Positions 17,906 through 26,677 are shown, counted from the stretch's first letter. The stretch: 59,124 nucleotides of DNA from Prochlorococcus sp. AG-402-K14 (GCA_003216815.1 QCIG01000010.1:1-59124); one strand, 5' to 3'. Notes: generated by a model from the letters alone, not told the origin. Made by a program: numbers and translations.

Positions 17906-18799
17906 ATGGCTTTAATACTTCCTCGTAGTTACCACAAAATATCATCAATTGAAAAAAATCATATTTCATGGATTGAGCCTGAGTTAGCAGAAAGACAGGA
18001 TATTAGACCTCTTCGGATTGGGATATTAAATATTATGCCTTTGGGAAAACAATATGAATTTAATTTGCTACACCCTTTGGGCCTGTCTCCTCTACAGATT
18101 GAACCTATTTGGATAAGATTAAAATCTCATTCTTATAAAACTTGGGATTTAGATCATCTAAGGAATTTATATGTTCATTGGGAGGAGGCGATGTCTCCAA
18201 TACCACTAGATGGATTAATTATTACTGGGGCACCTGTGGAGCATCTTCCTTTTGAAGAAGTTAATTATTGGACAGAACTAGTAACTTTAATTGAGGAGGC
18301 AAGAGTAAAATGTGCAAGCACACTTGGCTTATGCTGGGCTGGTTTCGCGATGGCATACTTGGCTGGAGTAGAGAAAAAGAATTTTAAAAATAAACTTTTT
18401 GGGGTATATCCGATGAGGAGTCTTTCACCTGGTCATTCTTTAATGGGAACGCAAGACGATGAGTTCCTGTGCCCGCAAAGTAGACATGCTGGCCTACCTG
18501 ATATCGCGATGGAACAAGCCGAAAAGAAAGGCAAACTAAGATTATTGGCTCATGGGGAAAAAGTTGGCTATACAATTTTTGAGACCCCAGATCAAAGACA
18601 GCTGATGCATTTAGGACATCCAGAATATAATGTTGATCGATTGAAGGCTGAGATGGAAAGAGATAAAAAAAGAGGAGACGTACCTCCTCCGGAAAATTTT
18701 GATTTGTCTAAATCAAATACTTCATGGCGATCACACCGGAACTTATTATTTCAACAATGGTTGTGGTTCTGTTATCAACGTGTAAGTCTAAGTGTTTAA
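17906..18799 (+). CDS. metA: Homoserine O-acyltransferase MetA, probably acetyl-CoA specific
   Basis: 297 aa. The active-site cysteine is Cys143 in LGLCWAGFAMA, the His/Glu pair lies in 'LGHPEY', and NIMPLGKQYEFNLLHPLG and TSWRSHRNLLFQQWL are family signatures. Position 112 is Glu (TGAPVEHL), where E. coli MetA has Gly; in characterised enzymes that Glu confers use of acetyl-CoA rather than succinyl-CoA. So despite the traditional name 'homoserine O-succinyltransferase' it should make O-acetylhomoserine, which is exactly the substrate of MetY encoded immediately upstream. The start is fixed by the strong ribosome site. It ends 49 bp before the converging FAD-oxidase gene. Confidence 0.93.
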   Translation: MALILPRSYHKISSIEKNHISWIEPELAERQDIRPLRIGILNIMPLGKQYEFNLLHPLGLSPLQIEPIWIRLKSHSYKTWDLDHLRNLYVHWEEAMSPIPLDGLIITGAPVEHLPFEEVNYWTELVTLIEEARVKCASTLGLCWAGFAMAYLAGVEKKNFKNKLFGVYPMRSLSPGHSLMGTQDDEFLCPQSRHAGLPDIAMEQAEKKGKLRLLAHGEKVGYTIFETPDQRQLMHLGHPEYNVDRLKAEMERDKKRGDVPPPENFDLSKSNTSWRSHRNLLFQQWLWFCYQRVSLSV

Positions 18800-18848
18800 G
18801 GCCTTTATATTAATTAAGGTATAAATTCTCGTTTTGAAATCAATTTAA

Positions 18849-20114
18849 CTATTTCAAAGTGGGCATTACATTTTTTGGATCATAAATGGCTTTGATTGCT
18901 TGTAATTTTGGAAGCCAATCTTGGAATGCTGATGACAGTTCTTTCTGATGCCATGGTAAGTGCGGGTGAATTTGCGCAAGATGTACTCCTGGGCATATGA
19001 ATTCTAGATTATTCCATGAATTTTCCATCCATTTAAGGGTTATATTTCTCTTGGCTTGATCATGGGCTTCCCATGCACCATTAATCCAAGGTTTCCAGAT
19101 TGCATCACGATGAACAAATGAAGTATCTATCTCTTTTGAATTTGTTAATCCTCCTAATTGTTGAGAAGCAATATAGCAACTTTTATTAGGCCTATTATCT
19201 ATTAAGTCTTTAATGACTTTTAATACTTTCAGATTATTATTTTGCCAAGCAGGACCTAGTAACCCAATGACTTCAGAATGATATGTGTTGTTATCTTTTT
19301 TATGTGCTAATTTCAAGTGGGGTAAAGAGGTCATATTATTAACTTTCTTGATTATTCTATTACTTGTAAATGGCAATTTCTCTAATAAGTTAATGATGAT
19401 GGCTTCATGATTGCTATTTACAACTTCACCAACTGCATGAGCAAAAATATTATCTCCCCAAATCCATTGAAAGCTAAGTGCATTGGGCCAGCTTTCTGCT
19501 TGTTTAATACACTCTGATAGCTGAGAGAATGAAAGATTTGCTGTCCAACTTAATATTGGTCTTAATGGTTGAGTCCTTAACTTTACTTTTGTAATTACGC
19601 CAAGAAATATAGCTGCTCCGCATAGTGCTTTCCATTCAAGAATTGATTCTTTTTTTCTATTTGGTCTAGTTAAATGAAATTCTTTTCCATTTCCCCACAA
19701 ACCTTTAATTTCCATGATCTGATCAATTGCTAAACCTTTACTTCTACTAAGTGGACTTATTCCACCAGTCAAGATATATCCCATTCCCGTTTTTCCTGAT
19801 AAACCAATTGGAAAACTTCTTTTATGCTTTTGTAAAAAATTGGATAAATCTCCCATAGTCACTCCAGCTTCAACTTCTACATGTTTTTTTTCTAAATCAA
19901 AAGATATATTTTGGTAATTTTTTCTTAGGTCTAAAATCCAATGTTTATCTGCGGCGGCTCTACTAGTGGTCCCGCCACTTGATACTAAAAATGGATTGGA
20001 AGCTTGCTGGGATGATTTGGGTGATTGGAATAATTCAGGGTTGACTTCTTCAATAACCCCTAGAACATCACTATCATTGGAGTTTTGATTTTGTAGTGAT
20101 AGTAAATTTTTAAT
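18849..20114 (-). CDS. FAD-binding (PCMH-type) oxidoreductase with an apparent ATT start
   Basis: About 421 aa if initiated at ATT 20112-20114. The FAD-binding PCMH domain is unmistakable across the N-terminal half (SSGGTTSRAAADKHWILDLR, VEVEAGVTMGDLSNFL, FPIGLSGKTGMGYILTGG, SPLSRSKGLAIDQI), with a berberine-bridge-enzyme-like C-terminus ending DPKNVMPTL. The first ATG/GTG/TTG in frame is the GTG at 19860-19862, but that lies inside the domain and would delete its first beta strands. The frame stays open to a TAG at 20130-20132, and AAGGAG (20121-20126) stands 6 nt before the ATT (3 nt before a preceding ATT). The substrate is unknown. It is divergent from cbiX. Confidence 0.82.
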   Translation of the reverse strand: MKNLLSLQNQNSNDSDVLGVIEEVNPELFQSPKSSQQASNPFLVSSGGTTSRAAADKHWILDLRKNYQNISFDLEKKHVEVEAGVTMGDLSNFLQKHKRSFPIGLSGKTGMGYILTGGISPLSRSKGLAIDQIMEIKGLWGNGKEFHLTRPNRKKESILEWKALCGAAIFLGVITKVKLRTQPLRPILSWTANLSFSQLSECIKQAESWPNALSFQWIWGDNIFAHAVGEVVNSNHEAIIINLLEKLPFTSNRIIKKVNNMTSLPHLKLAHKKDNNTYHSEVIGLLGPAWQNNNLKVLKVIKDLIDNRPNKSCYIASQQLGGLTNSKEIDTSFVHRDAIWKPWINGAWEAHDQAKRNITLKWMENSWNNLEFICPGVHLAQIHPHLPWHQKELSSAFQDWLPKLQAIKAIYDPKNVMPTLK

Positions 20115-20187
20115 AATCTGCTCCTTTTTCTATAATGAATTTCTTAAGTTGATATTTTATAAAACTATATTCAATTAGAGTAAATTA

Positions 20188-21204
20188 TTGTCTAAAACCG
20201 TTTTGATCTCCTCGGCTTCAATCACTAATAAATGTCCATCTAATATTGGTATTGTTTTATGCGGACATGGGAGTAGAGATCCTCAAGCAACAAAAGAGTT
20301 TATAAGAGTTGTCGAAAAAATAAAATCTAGAATACCTAATATTCCTGTTGCATTTGGATTCCTAGAATTTAATCGACCAATAATCAGTGAGGCATTAGAG
20401 GAGCTTAGAAATATGGGAGTTGAGAGAGTAATTGCTTTACCTGCAATGTTATTCGCTGCGGGACACACTAAAAATGATATTCCAGCAGTTTTGAATAAAT
20501 ACTCTTCTGAAAATGGACTTCCAATTCAATACGGTAGAGAGCTTGGTCTTAATTCTTTGATGATTGGAGCAGCTGGAGCAAGAGTCAAAGAAATAATTGA
20601 CAGTAATCCAACATTCCCTCTTTCAGAAACCTTACTTGTTGTTGCTGGGAGGGGCTCATCAGACCCAGATGCTAATTCTAATGTTTGTAAAATCACAAGG
20701 ATGCTTGTGGAAGGATTTGGCTTTGGATGGGGAGAAACTGTTTTCTCAGGAGTAACATTCCCTCTTGTTGAGCCTGGCCTGAGACATGTTGTTAAATTAG
20801 GTTTTAAAAGAATAATTCTTTTGCCGTATTTTCTTTTCTCAGGAATTCTGGTGAATCGTGTTAAAGATCATTCTATGAGAGTCTCAAATGATAATCCTGA
20901 TGTTCATTTCTTAAACGCAAGCTACTTGTCAGACCAAAATTTTGTTATCGATACTTTTATGGAGAGAATTCAAGAAGTTTTAAATGGGGAGAATTTTATG
21001 AATTGCGCTTTATGTAAATATCGGTCTAATTTATTAGGTTTTGAAAATGAGGTTGGATATAAGCAGATCAGTCACCATGATCATGTTGAAGGTTGCCTAG
21101 ACATTTGCCCAGAAAATAAACCACATGAACACTCTCATGAACATTTTCCTTATCCACATGCTGCGCATCCTTTAGGACCTGTCACGCTTCGCTCGTTAAA
21201 TTAA
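20188..21204 (+). CDS. cbiX: Sirohydrochlorin chelatase, two-domain CbiX
   Basis: 338 aa, two tandem CbiX/SirB-like halves: first CGHGSRDPQAT near residue 27 with metal-binding His, and second 'VVAGRGSSDPDAN' near residue 150. The tail is His/Cys-rich (CALCKYRSN, SHHDHVEGC, HEHSHEHFPYPHAAHP), as in cyanobacterial long CbiX. It inserts cobalt, or perhaps iron, into sirohydrochlorin in the cytosol, feeding corrin or siroheme synthesis; metal choice is not readable from sequence. The start is a TTG at 20188. The gene is divergent from the FAD-oxidase gene with about 70 bp between. The B12-dependent NrdJ at 28-30 kb is a plausible consumer of the pathway. Confidence 0.88.
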   Translation: MSKTVLISSASITNKCPSNIGIVLCGHGSRDPQATKEFIRVVEKIKSRIPNIPVAFGFLEFNRPIISEALEELRNMGVERVIALPAMLFAAGHTKNDIPAVLNKYSSENGLPIQYGRELGLNSLMIGAAGARVKEIIDSNPTFPLSETLLVVAGRGSSDPDANSNVCKITRMLVEGFGFGWGETVFSGVTFPLVEPGLRHVVKLGFKRIILLPYFLFSGILVNRVKDHSMRVSNDNPDVHFLNASYLSDQNFVIDTFMERIQEVLNGENFMNCALCKYRSNLLGFENEVGYKQISHHDHVEGCLDICPENKPHEHSHEHFPYPHAAHPLGPVTLRSLN

Positions 21205-21602
21205 AGCAAAATCTAAAAAAAATAGGTTTAAATTAAAGAATCATTTGTCTCTTTCTTGCCTGCGTCGCAATGGACTAGTTATTTATACATTTTTTTAATG
21301 TTTAGTTTCGGCTCTTTTCCCCAGGTGATTTCCACAATTAGCGAGGAGTTTTCCACTGTGAAAAACTAAAACACTAGTTTTCGTGAAGGGCTTGTGGGAT
21401 TCAATAGATATTTTAATAGTAATTTACACTTAGACATCTTAGACGGAAAAGCTTGCTCCTCCTGATGTAATTCCTCGAGAAGCTATGCTATGAAATGAGT
21501 CTATAACTGTCTCATATTTTTTGTATAGCTTTTCTTTATCTTTGACGTTTTATTGAAAATTTAAGATCCTTATCTCATAGATTTCGAGCTTTTAAAAAGG
21601 AA
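21205..21602. other. 398-bp spacer with DnaA-box-like motifs and a hairpin
   Basis: No gene is seen. At 21328-21337 is ATTTCCACAA, at 21349-21357 TTTTCCACT, whose complement reads TTTTCACAG across 21354-21364, and near 21391-21398 a reversed CCCACAAG. These resemble the cyanobacterial DnaA box TTTTCCACA with one or two changes. At 21362-21381 AAAACTA and TAGTTTT form a 7-bp stem with a 6-nt loop. GC is locally higher than in other spacers. It may be a DnaA-binding cluster, an unannotated small RNA, or the long leader of the DUF2811 gene. Confidence 0.3.
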
Positions 21603-21875
21603 ATGGAGTTTAATCAAATTGAAACTCGTATTGATGATATAAAAAGTGATGAGGCTAATAGATGCTGTGAAAATGACTTTGACATCGTTTCCATAAGTCT
21701 TGAAGCAGAGGTGCCTGAAGCTCTTTATGTAGGTATGAAGGATTTTATAAGTGGAAACGAGAATTGGGATCAATCCAAGCTTATTAGCTCAGCTATCGCA
21801 AATTTTCTTTTTCAAAATGGTTCTGATGATAGAGCTGTTACTGAGAAATACTTAAATGATCTTTTTAACCTTTAA
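21603..21875 (+). CDS. DUF2811 family protein
   Basis: 90 aa. Residues about 28-90 match the cyanobacterial DUF2811 domain: ISLEAEVPEALYVGMKDFI, then ENWDQSKLISSAIANFLFQNG and DRAVTEKYLNDLFNL. Function is not known. The domain looks like a small helical DNA-binding or toxin-antitoxin-like scaffold to the eye, but I would not claim either. The N-terminal 27 residues are polar and variable. A ribosome-like AAAAGG lies 3 nt before the ATG at 21603. The 3' end overlaps the converging GMC oxidoreductase gene by 11 bp. Confidence 0.8.
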   Translation: MEFNQIETRIDDIKSDEANRCCENDFDIVSISLEAEVPEALYVGMKDFISGNENWDQSKLISSAIANFLFQNGSDDRAVTEKYLNDLFNL

Positions 21876-23508
21876 AGTCAATAATTGCCTTTTCGCATGC
21901 TCTTTTAGTTATTGCCATCATTGTTAAGGTTGGGCTTTGCCAAGATGAAGTTGGCCAGCAAGCTCCATCAACTACAAATACATTGCTGCATTCCCAAAGA
22001 CGATTCCAATTGTCTAAAACGCTCTTTTCCTTATCGTTTCCCATTGGCGCCCCTCCTACCTCATGTATGTAATAACCAGGGGGTGGAGCTTCTTCTTTAG
22101 TAGCAACAGATTTACTTAGAATCTGTTTGGTAAATGGAATATTTAAGATTTCATTGGCTGGAATAATATTGCCATCTCCAGAATTGATAATAAGTTCAAT
22201 CATTCTGTTCATTTCTGTGACCATTCGTTTCTCATTTTCACGCCAAACTATTGATATGTGTGGGATGGAAATATCATATGAATCTTTTCTACTTGATAGA
22301 GAAACAGTGTTTTTTTGATTAGGGAGTACTTCTCCATGACCAATAAGGAATCCTGTTTTTGAATTTTTATATTTCTTTAAAATATCTGGTGGTTCAAATC
22401 TATCGATTCCTCCCCAGATTCCATATCCACCAACAAAGTTGTGTTTGTTTGATCGGTCTCTACCGATTGGGATAAAGAAGCTACCAGCACCTGTTAAAAG
22501 TTGATTATTATTTTTATCTGATGTATTAGTCAATTTCTTATCAATTGGAACAGTAAAAAACCTACAGGTCGAGATATGATCCATTAGGTTTTTTCCTAAT
22601 GAATTGGAGGGGTCAATTAGACCATTTGAATTATTACTTTCTTCGGAACTTAATAGAATTCTAATTGTTTGTATTGTTGATGAACATAGTATTATTAATT
22701 TACTTTCTAATTCACTTCTTTCTCCATTTTTTTGATCTACTACAATTACACCTTTTGCAGACTTTCTATCCTTATTTAAAACTAATTTCTCTACAATATG
22801 ATCTGAAAGTATTTCTACTTTTCCTAGCCTGGAGGCTGCTTTTAATGTGCTTCCTAAACTACTATATCTGGGCCATTTCGTTTTATCTTTATTAGCTCCA
22901 AAGCCTCTTGAATGTATAAACGGAAGATTCAACTTCTCTTTTATATTGGAGGCGAATCTTGCTTCGCTTTCTGTGAATGGAAGTTTGCCAATATATTCAC
23001 CATTAGGTAGTTGCTTGAGATTGTCTTTGTTCCCATATATTTTTAAAAAGTTTTCTATTTCTGCATAATGTGATTCAAGATCATTATAACTAAGAGGCCA
23101 TTCAAGGTTGTATTCTTTATCTTTTGAGGCTGCAAAATCTTCCTGGGCTAATCTTAAGGTAATTCCTCCCCAAGTAAGGCTCCTTCCACCAACTTGATTG
23201 CCTTGTGTCCACATGAATGGAGCTTTTGAAGGGTGCGTGTAAGGATTCGCTTTTTTGTTTGCGTAAAGTAAGGGATTTGATTTCCAGAAACCGGGATGCT
23301 GAGGTTGATTTTGATACTTTCCAGTTGTTATTCCTATCAGTCTACGAATCATATTGCAAGGCTCTGTTCCGTTTGCTCGCTTGATTTCCAGTTCAGGACC
23401 TCTTTCAATTACTAATACTCTTACACCAGCCTTGGCCATTGTTAGGGCAGCCATTCCTCCGGTTGCACCGGAACCAATAATTATGACTTCATATGGCTTT
23501 TCAATCAT
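21865..23508 (-). CDS. GMC-family FAD oxidoreductase (glucose-methanol-choline)
   Basis: 547 aa. The FAD-binding motif IIGSGATGGMAALTMAKAG is at residues about 10-28 with LVIERG following; 'GRSLTWGGI' near 130 and the C-terminal FAD segment (VVDGACWPTSSWQSPTLTMMAIT) are classic GMC features. The C-terminal catalytic region has HEVGGAPMG instead of the standard His-rich 'GT..MG', as in the gluconate-dehydrogenase/CrtI-adjacent branch. It would oxidise an alcohol or sugar; substrate unknown, and Prochlorococcus annotations often say choline dehydrogenase without evidence. The gene overlaps DUF2811 at its 3' end and has a 385-bp spacer before the next divergent gene. Confidence 0.88.
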   Translation of the reverse strand: MIEKPYEVIIIGSGATGGMAALTMAKAGVRVLVIERGPELEIKRANGTEPCNMIRRLIGITTGKYQNQPQHPGFWKSNPLLYANKKANPYTHPSKAPFMWTQGNQVGGRSLTWGGITLRLAQEDFAASKDKEYNLEWPLSYNDLESHYAEIENFLKIYGNKDNLKQLPNGEYIGKLPFTESEARFASNIKEKLNLPFIHSRGFGANKDKTKWPRYSSLGSTLKAASRLGKVEILSDHIVEKLVLNKDRKSAKGVIVVDQKNGERSELESKLIILCSSTIQTIRILLSSEESNNSNGLIDPSNSLGKNLMDHISTCRFFTVPIDKKLTNTSDKNNNQLLTGAGSFFIPIGRDRSNKHNFVGGYGIWGGIDRFEPPDILKKYKNSKTGFLIGHGEVLPNQKNTVSLSSRKDSYDISIPHISIVWRENEKRMVTEMNRMIELIINSGDGNIIPANEILNIPFTKQILSKSVATKEEAPPPGYYIHEVGGAPMGNDKEKSVLDNWNRLWECSNVFVVDGACWPTSSWQSPTLTMMAITKRACEKAIIDFKG

Positions 23509-23893
23509 TTCTAGGAATTTGTATATTTAAAAATTGGTAGATTTTGGAAATTATTTTTTTGATATATAAAATATATATTAAATCATAGTGTTAGTTCTTA
23601 GGTAGTTAGAAAATTTGATTAATTTATATCGTTTTTATTTTCTCAAGTAGAGATTTAGCATAGAATGGTTTTTATTAGATGATTTTTCAATTATTTTACG
23701 TAATTATCAAGATTAATATATTCATCTTGATAATTTGCAAATAAGTAAATAAAAAATTTATTCACTTAGATTATTTTTTATGATTTAGTAGAGATTATAG
23801 TGGTATATTTTTTCTAATTTATATTAAATTCAATATTTAACTGTTTGCACCTTTTTGAATTAAAATATAATTATTGGTAGCTATTAGAAAGTT
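23509..23893. other. 385-bp very AT-rich divergent spacer
   Basis: This lies between the leftward GMC gene and the rightward pentapeptide gene, and no ORF is convincing. Its one outstanding element is the 12-bp inverted repeat at 23702-23735, listed separately. Promoters for both flanking genes must lie here; I cannot place them confidently in such AT-rich DNA. Confidence 0.5.
23702..23735. promoter_or_regulatory. Perfect 12-bp inverted repeat in a divergent promoter region
   Basis: AATTATCAAGAT and ATCTTGATAATT are exact reverse complements, 10 nt apart. No T-run follows on either side at terminator distance, so it is not a simple terminator. It sits about 160 bp upstream of the pentapeptide gene and 195 bp upstream of the GMC gene, suiting an operator or a structured leader. 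Confidence 0.5.
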
Positions 23894-24364
23894 ATGTTTA
23901 AACGTTTTCTATTTTTTGTAAGCTCGGTTCTAGTTCTCTTTTTCTCTCTGCCAGCTTATGCAGCCTTGGACTATGGTAAGCAAACCTTGATAGGTGCTGA
24001 TTTCTCCAATATTGATTTGAAAGGTGCGACTTTCTATTTAAGTGATCTCCGGGATGCCGATTTTTCAGGTAGCGATCTTCAAGGAGCTAGTTTTTTTGAT
24101 GCAAAGCTAGAAAACGCTAATCTAAGTAATACAAACATGAAAGATGTAACAATGGATGCAGCCATACTTAACGGTGCAAACCTTTCAAATAGCATATTAG
24201 AAGGTGCTTTTGCTTATAATGCTAAATTTGAAAACGTTATTATTGAAGGTGCCGATTTTACGGATGTATTGATTGCGAATGATGTTAAAAACAATTTATG
24301 TATTATCGCAAATGGGGTAAACAGTGTCACTAATAAAAAAACAAGTGATTCATTGGATTGTTAG
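23894..24364 (+). CDS. Pentapeptide-repeat protein with signal peptide
   Basis: 156 aa. A signal peptide is clear (basic MFKRF, hydrophobic core VSSVLVLFFSL, cleavage after AYA near residue 23), so the mature protein should enter the thylakoid lumen or periplasm. From residue about 35 to 130 it consists of A(D/N)LxG-type pentapeptides (GADFSNIDLKGATF, LRDADFSGSDLQGASF, LENANLSNTNM, LNGANLSNSILEGAF), which form a right-handed quadrilateral beta helix. One late Cys pair (LCIIA near 137 and the terminal Cys) might form a disulfide. Lumenal pentapeptide proteins of cyanobacteria and plastids are known, but their role is unclear. The stop precedes the ATG of the next gene by 8 bp. Confidence 0.88.
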   Translation: MFKRFLFFVSSVLVLFFSLPAYAALDYGKQTLIGADFSNIDLKGATFYLSDLRDADFSGSDLQGASFFDAKLENANLSNTNMKDVTMDAAILNGANLSNSILEGAFAYNAKFENVIIEGADFTDVLIANDVKNNLCIIANGVNSVTNKKTSDSLDC

Positions 24365-24372
24365 TAAATAGT

Positions 24373-26469
24373 ATGCTTATTAAGAAAAATATTAATCACG
24401 CTAAATATATCTTTTGGATTTCAGTTTTATTCATATGGATTATAACCACCGTTGCTGATCGGATTTGGTGGAATTTTTATAGCAATACTCCTTCATGGGA
24501 TCAGGCTGATTATCTCAATAGCGCCCTAGACCATGCCAGAGCACTTTCTTTCTTGGGGGGAGATGGAGCTTCAAGCTTAAGTTCTTTTCTAGATAAATCT
24601 CCAAAGATTCCTCCTTTGGCCTCAATAATCAATGGAGCTGTGATTGCCTTTGCTGGTGATGCTCCTCATGAAGCTGCCTGGTCCTTAAGTCTTTGGAATG
24701 GATTTTTCATCTTTAATATTGCTTCATGGGGACTTTATTTGAGAGGGAAAAAATTTTCTTTTTTTTGTGTTCTTATAAGTTCATTTTCTCCTTTTTTATT
24801 TCATTTAAGAACTGATTATGTATTGGAGTTGCCTTTAATCTCCGCTATTACATTTTATTTGTTTCATCTAGGAAGGTGGAGTGATAAATCAATTGGAGGC
24901 AAATGGATCCAATTGATAATCGCTTCTTTTGCATGTGCTTCTTCTTTATTGATTAAGCAGAGTTCTTTATTAGTTATAATACCCTCCTTGTTATTTATTT
25001 TTATTCTTTCTTTTAAAAGAGATAAAAAATTTCGCTTTCAATTTTTCTGTTTATTTCTTATAAATCTGTTAGCGATTTTACCGTGGTTTTATCATAATTG
25101 GATAATGATATTAAGTGGGACTTACAGAGCTGTTTTTGAATCGGCGGCGATAGAAGGTGACCCCTCTATTTTGGGCTTTAAAAGTATTTTCTGGTACTTC
25201 CCGTATTTAGATAATCAGTTTGGAAGCATTGTATTCTTTTCTGGCTTTTCAGGAATAATATTTACCTTTATAACCTATGCAAGATCTTACAGATCTCCAG
25301 TTAGATTGGCCGTTTTTTTTAATAAGAAGAATTATAAATGGACTTGGATTTATTTTAATCTATTAACCAGTTGGACTTTTACAACTTTTATTCCTAACAA
25401 GGATGAAAGATATATTTCATGTACAATACCATTAATTATTTTACTTTTAGCTATTGGATTCTCTAAGTGGAGTGATTGGTTAGATACTTATTTTAAATTC
25501 AAATCTTATGGCTTATTATTGATTCCTCCTTTAGGTTTTTTATTTTCCAATTCTATTAACAAGTTTAACAACTTAGAAAATATTTCAAGTAAATATTATC
25601 CTGTTAAAGACATTATATCTATAGTCAGATCCGATCAGACATTCGATGAGAAACAAACAGTTATTGTTGTTCCTAGCACTCCTACTATTAATCAACATAA
25701 TGTAAGTTATTTTGGGAGAATGCAAGGTGGAAATATCTTAGGCAGACAACTTGGCCAATCTCTTGTGCATATAGAACCTGTTCTTAAATATTCTAATTGG
25801 ATTATTTTGGCAGAGGGAGATCAAGGCTCGGTTTCAAGTAATTCATTATCTCTAGATAAATCGATTAGAGATAGTTCTCTTTTCATAAAAGTTCGAGAAT
25901 TTCCTAGGAAAAAAGAAGGAAGCTATTCTTTATGGAAACGAAGTGCGAGTCCACTTAATCAAAATGACTTTCATCATAGATTTATTGAACTAGCAAATGG
26001 AATGGAGCAAGGTCCACTAGGCATTAAATTGATTTTTGATGAAATAGAAATAGAACATATGCTTGACGGACATTTGAAATATCAAAATATAGTGAGAGAT
26101 AAGGCTTTATCTGAAATAAGTTCTAACCCCCCAAATGTTGAATCTTTATGGTCTTTATCGCTTTTAGAGATACTATCTAACAGACCTTCTAAAGCAGATA
26201 TTTATCTTAGAAAGTTAGAAATTTTGTTGCTAAAAAATCCCTGGCCAAGTGCTTATAGAAGTATTGTTAACCTTGCCTCTTGGAATCCTTGGAAGGCTAC
26301 CTTAATAGCAGATGAAGCGTATAAGAGAAATCCAAATTACTTTCTTAAAGGTTTAGGTGATATGAGTGCAATTTTTCGAGGAGCCTTTTGGCGATTAGCA
26401 TCTGCTTTAAAAAGTGTTCCTAATGCAATAGAAAGTATTGATGAAGAGTTAAAAACCATAGAGAAATAG
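24373..26469 (+). CDS. Membrane glycosyltransferase, GT39/ArnT-like
   Basis: 698 aa from ATG 24373; an in-frame TTG at 24358 would overlap the preceding gene by 7 bp. About ten membrane helices occupy residues 10-420, followed by a soluble C-terminal portion of about 280 residues. The first lumenal loop holds the acidic motif NTPSWDQADYLN and 'DKSPKIPPLASII', as in dolichyl-phosphate-mannose/ArnT-type (GT-C) enzymes that transfer sugar from a lipid carrier. 'PNKDERYIS' near 345 also fits the GT39 pattern 'KE.RY'. It probably glycosylates an envelope or exopolysaccharide acceptor on the outer face of the membrane. It appears coupled to the pentapeptide gene. Confidence 0.78.
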   Translation: MLIKKNINHAKYIFWISVLFIWIITTVADRIWWNFYSNTPSWDQADYLNSALDHARALSFLGGDGASSLSSFLDKSPKIPPLASIINGAVIAFAGDAPHEAAWSLSLWNGFFIFNIASWGLYLRGKKFSFFCVLISSFSPFLFHLRTDYVLELPLISAITFYLFHLGRWSDKSIGGKWIQLIIASFACASSLLIKQSSLLVIIPSLLFIFILSFKRDKKFRFQFFCLFLINLLAILPWFYHNWIMILSGTYRAVFESAAIEGDPSILGFKSIFWYFPYLDNQFGSIVFFSGFSGIIFTFITYARSYRSPVRLAVFFNKKNYKWTWIYFNLLTSWTFTTFIPNKDERYISCTIPLIILLLAIGFSKWSDWLDTYFKFKSYGLLLIPPLGFLFSNSINKFNNLENISSKYYPVKDIISIVRSDQTFDEKQTVIVVPSTPTINQHNVSYFGRMQGGNILGRQLGQSLVHIEPVLKYSNWIILAEGDQGSVSSNSLSLDKSIRDSSLFIKVREFPRKKEGSYSLWKRSASPLNQNDFHHRFIELANGMEQGPLGIKLIFDEIEIEHMLDGHLKYQNIVRDKALSEISSNPPNVESLWSLSLLEILSNRPSKADIYLRKLEILLLKNPWPSAYRSIVNLASWNPWKATLIADEAYKRNPNYFLKGLGDMSAIFRGAFWRLASALKSVPNAIESIDEELKTIEK

Positions 26470-26506
26470 AAGTTTAGGAAAAAATATAAATCTAGATTTG
26501 TAGGAT

Positions 26507-26677
26507 TCAGAGTTGGTCCCTTTCAAAAGTTTTTGTTATTTCTTTTAGAAATTCAACTATTTGGATATTTGTATACCCAAGTTCTGTTCGAAGCCCTTTG
26601 CATGATGAAGTAATTTCTTTCCAAATGTCAGCTCTTACAATAGCTTCTCTGTCTTTTAAGTACCGCTCTTCTTTCAT
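26507..26677 (-). CDS. Possible small helical protein (56 aa)
   Basis: ATG at 26677, TGA at 26507. The protein is strongly charged and looks like one or two helices (MKEERYLKDREAIVRADIWK ... LGYTNIQIVEFLKEITK, ending FERDQL). The frame stays open upstream to 26728 with coding-like residues, so the start might be earlier at a rarer codon. It converges on the glycosyltransferase gene, 37 bp from its stop. The amino-acid composition looks genuinely coding in an otherwise non-coding 1.1-kb spacer. No family is recognised. Confidence 0.45.
   Translation of the reverse strand: MKEERYLKDREAIVRADIWKEITSSCKGLRTELGYTNIQIVEFLKEITKTFERDQL

Noticed and set aside
21300-21400. Chromosomal replication origin
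   Set aside because: Only weak DnaA-box matches, no dnaA or dnaN nearby, and no AT-rich unwinding block recognised; kept only as a finding.
21570-21773. A minus-strand frame overlapping DUF2811
   Set aside because: The plus strand encodes a recognisable DUF2811 domain; the antisense frame has no coding character.
22665-23068. Two hydrophobic plus-strand frames inside the GMC oxidoreductase
   Set aside because: They are reverse-complement shadows of a clear FAD enzyme; Leu/Phe-rich composition is a by-product of its antisense.
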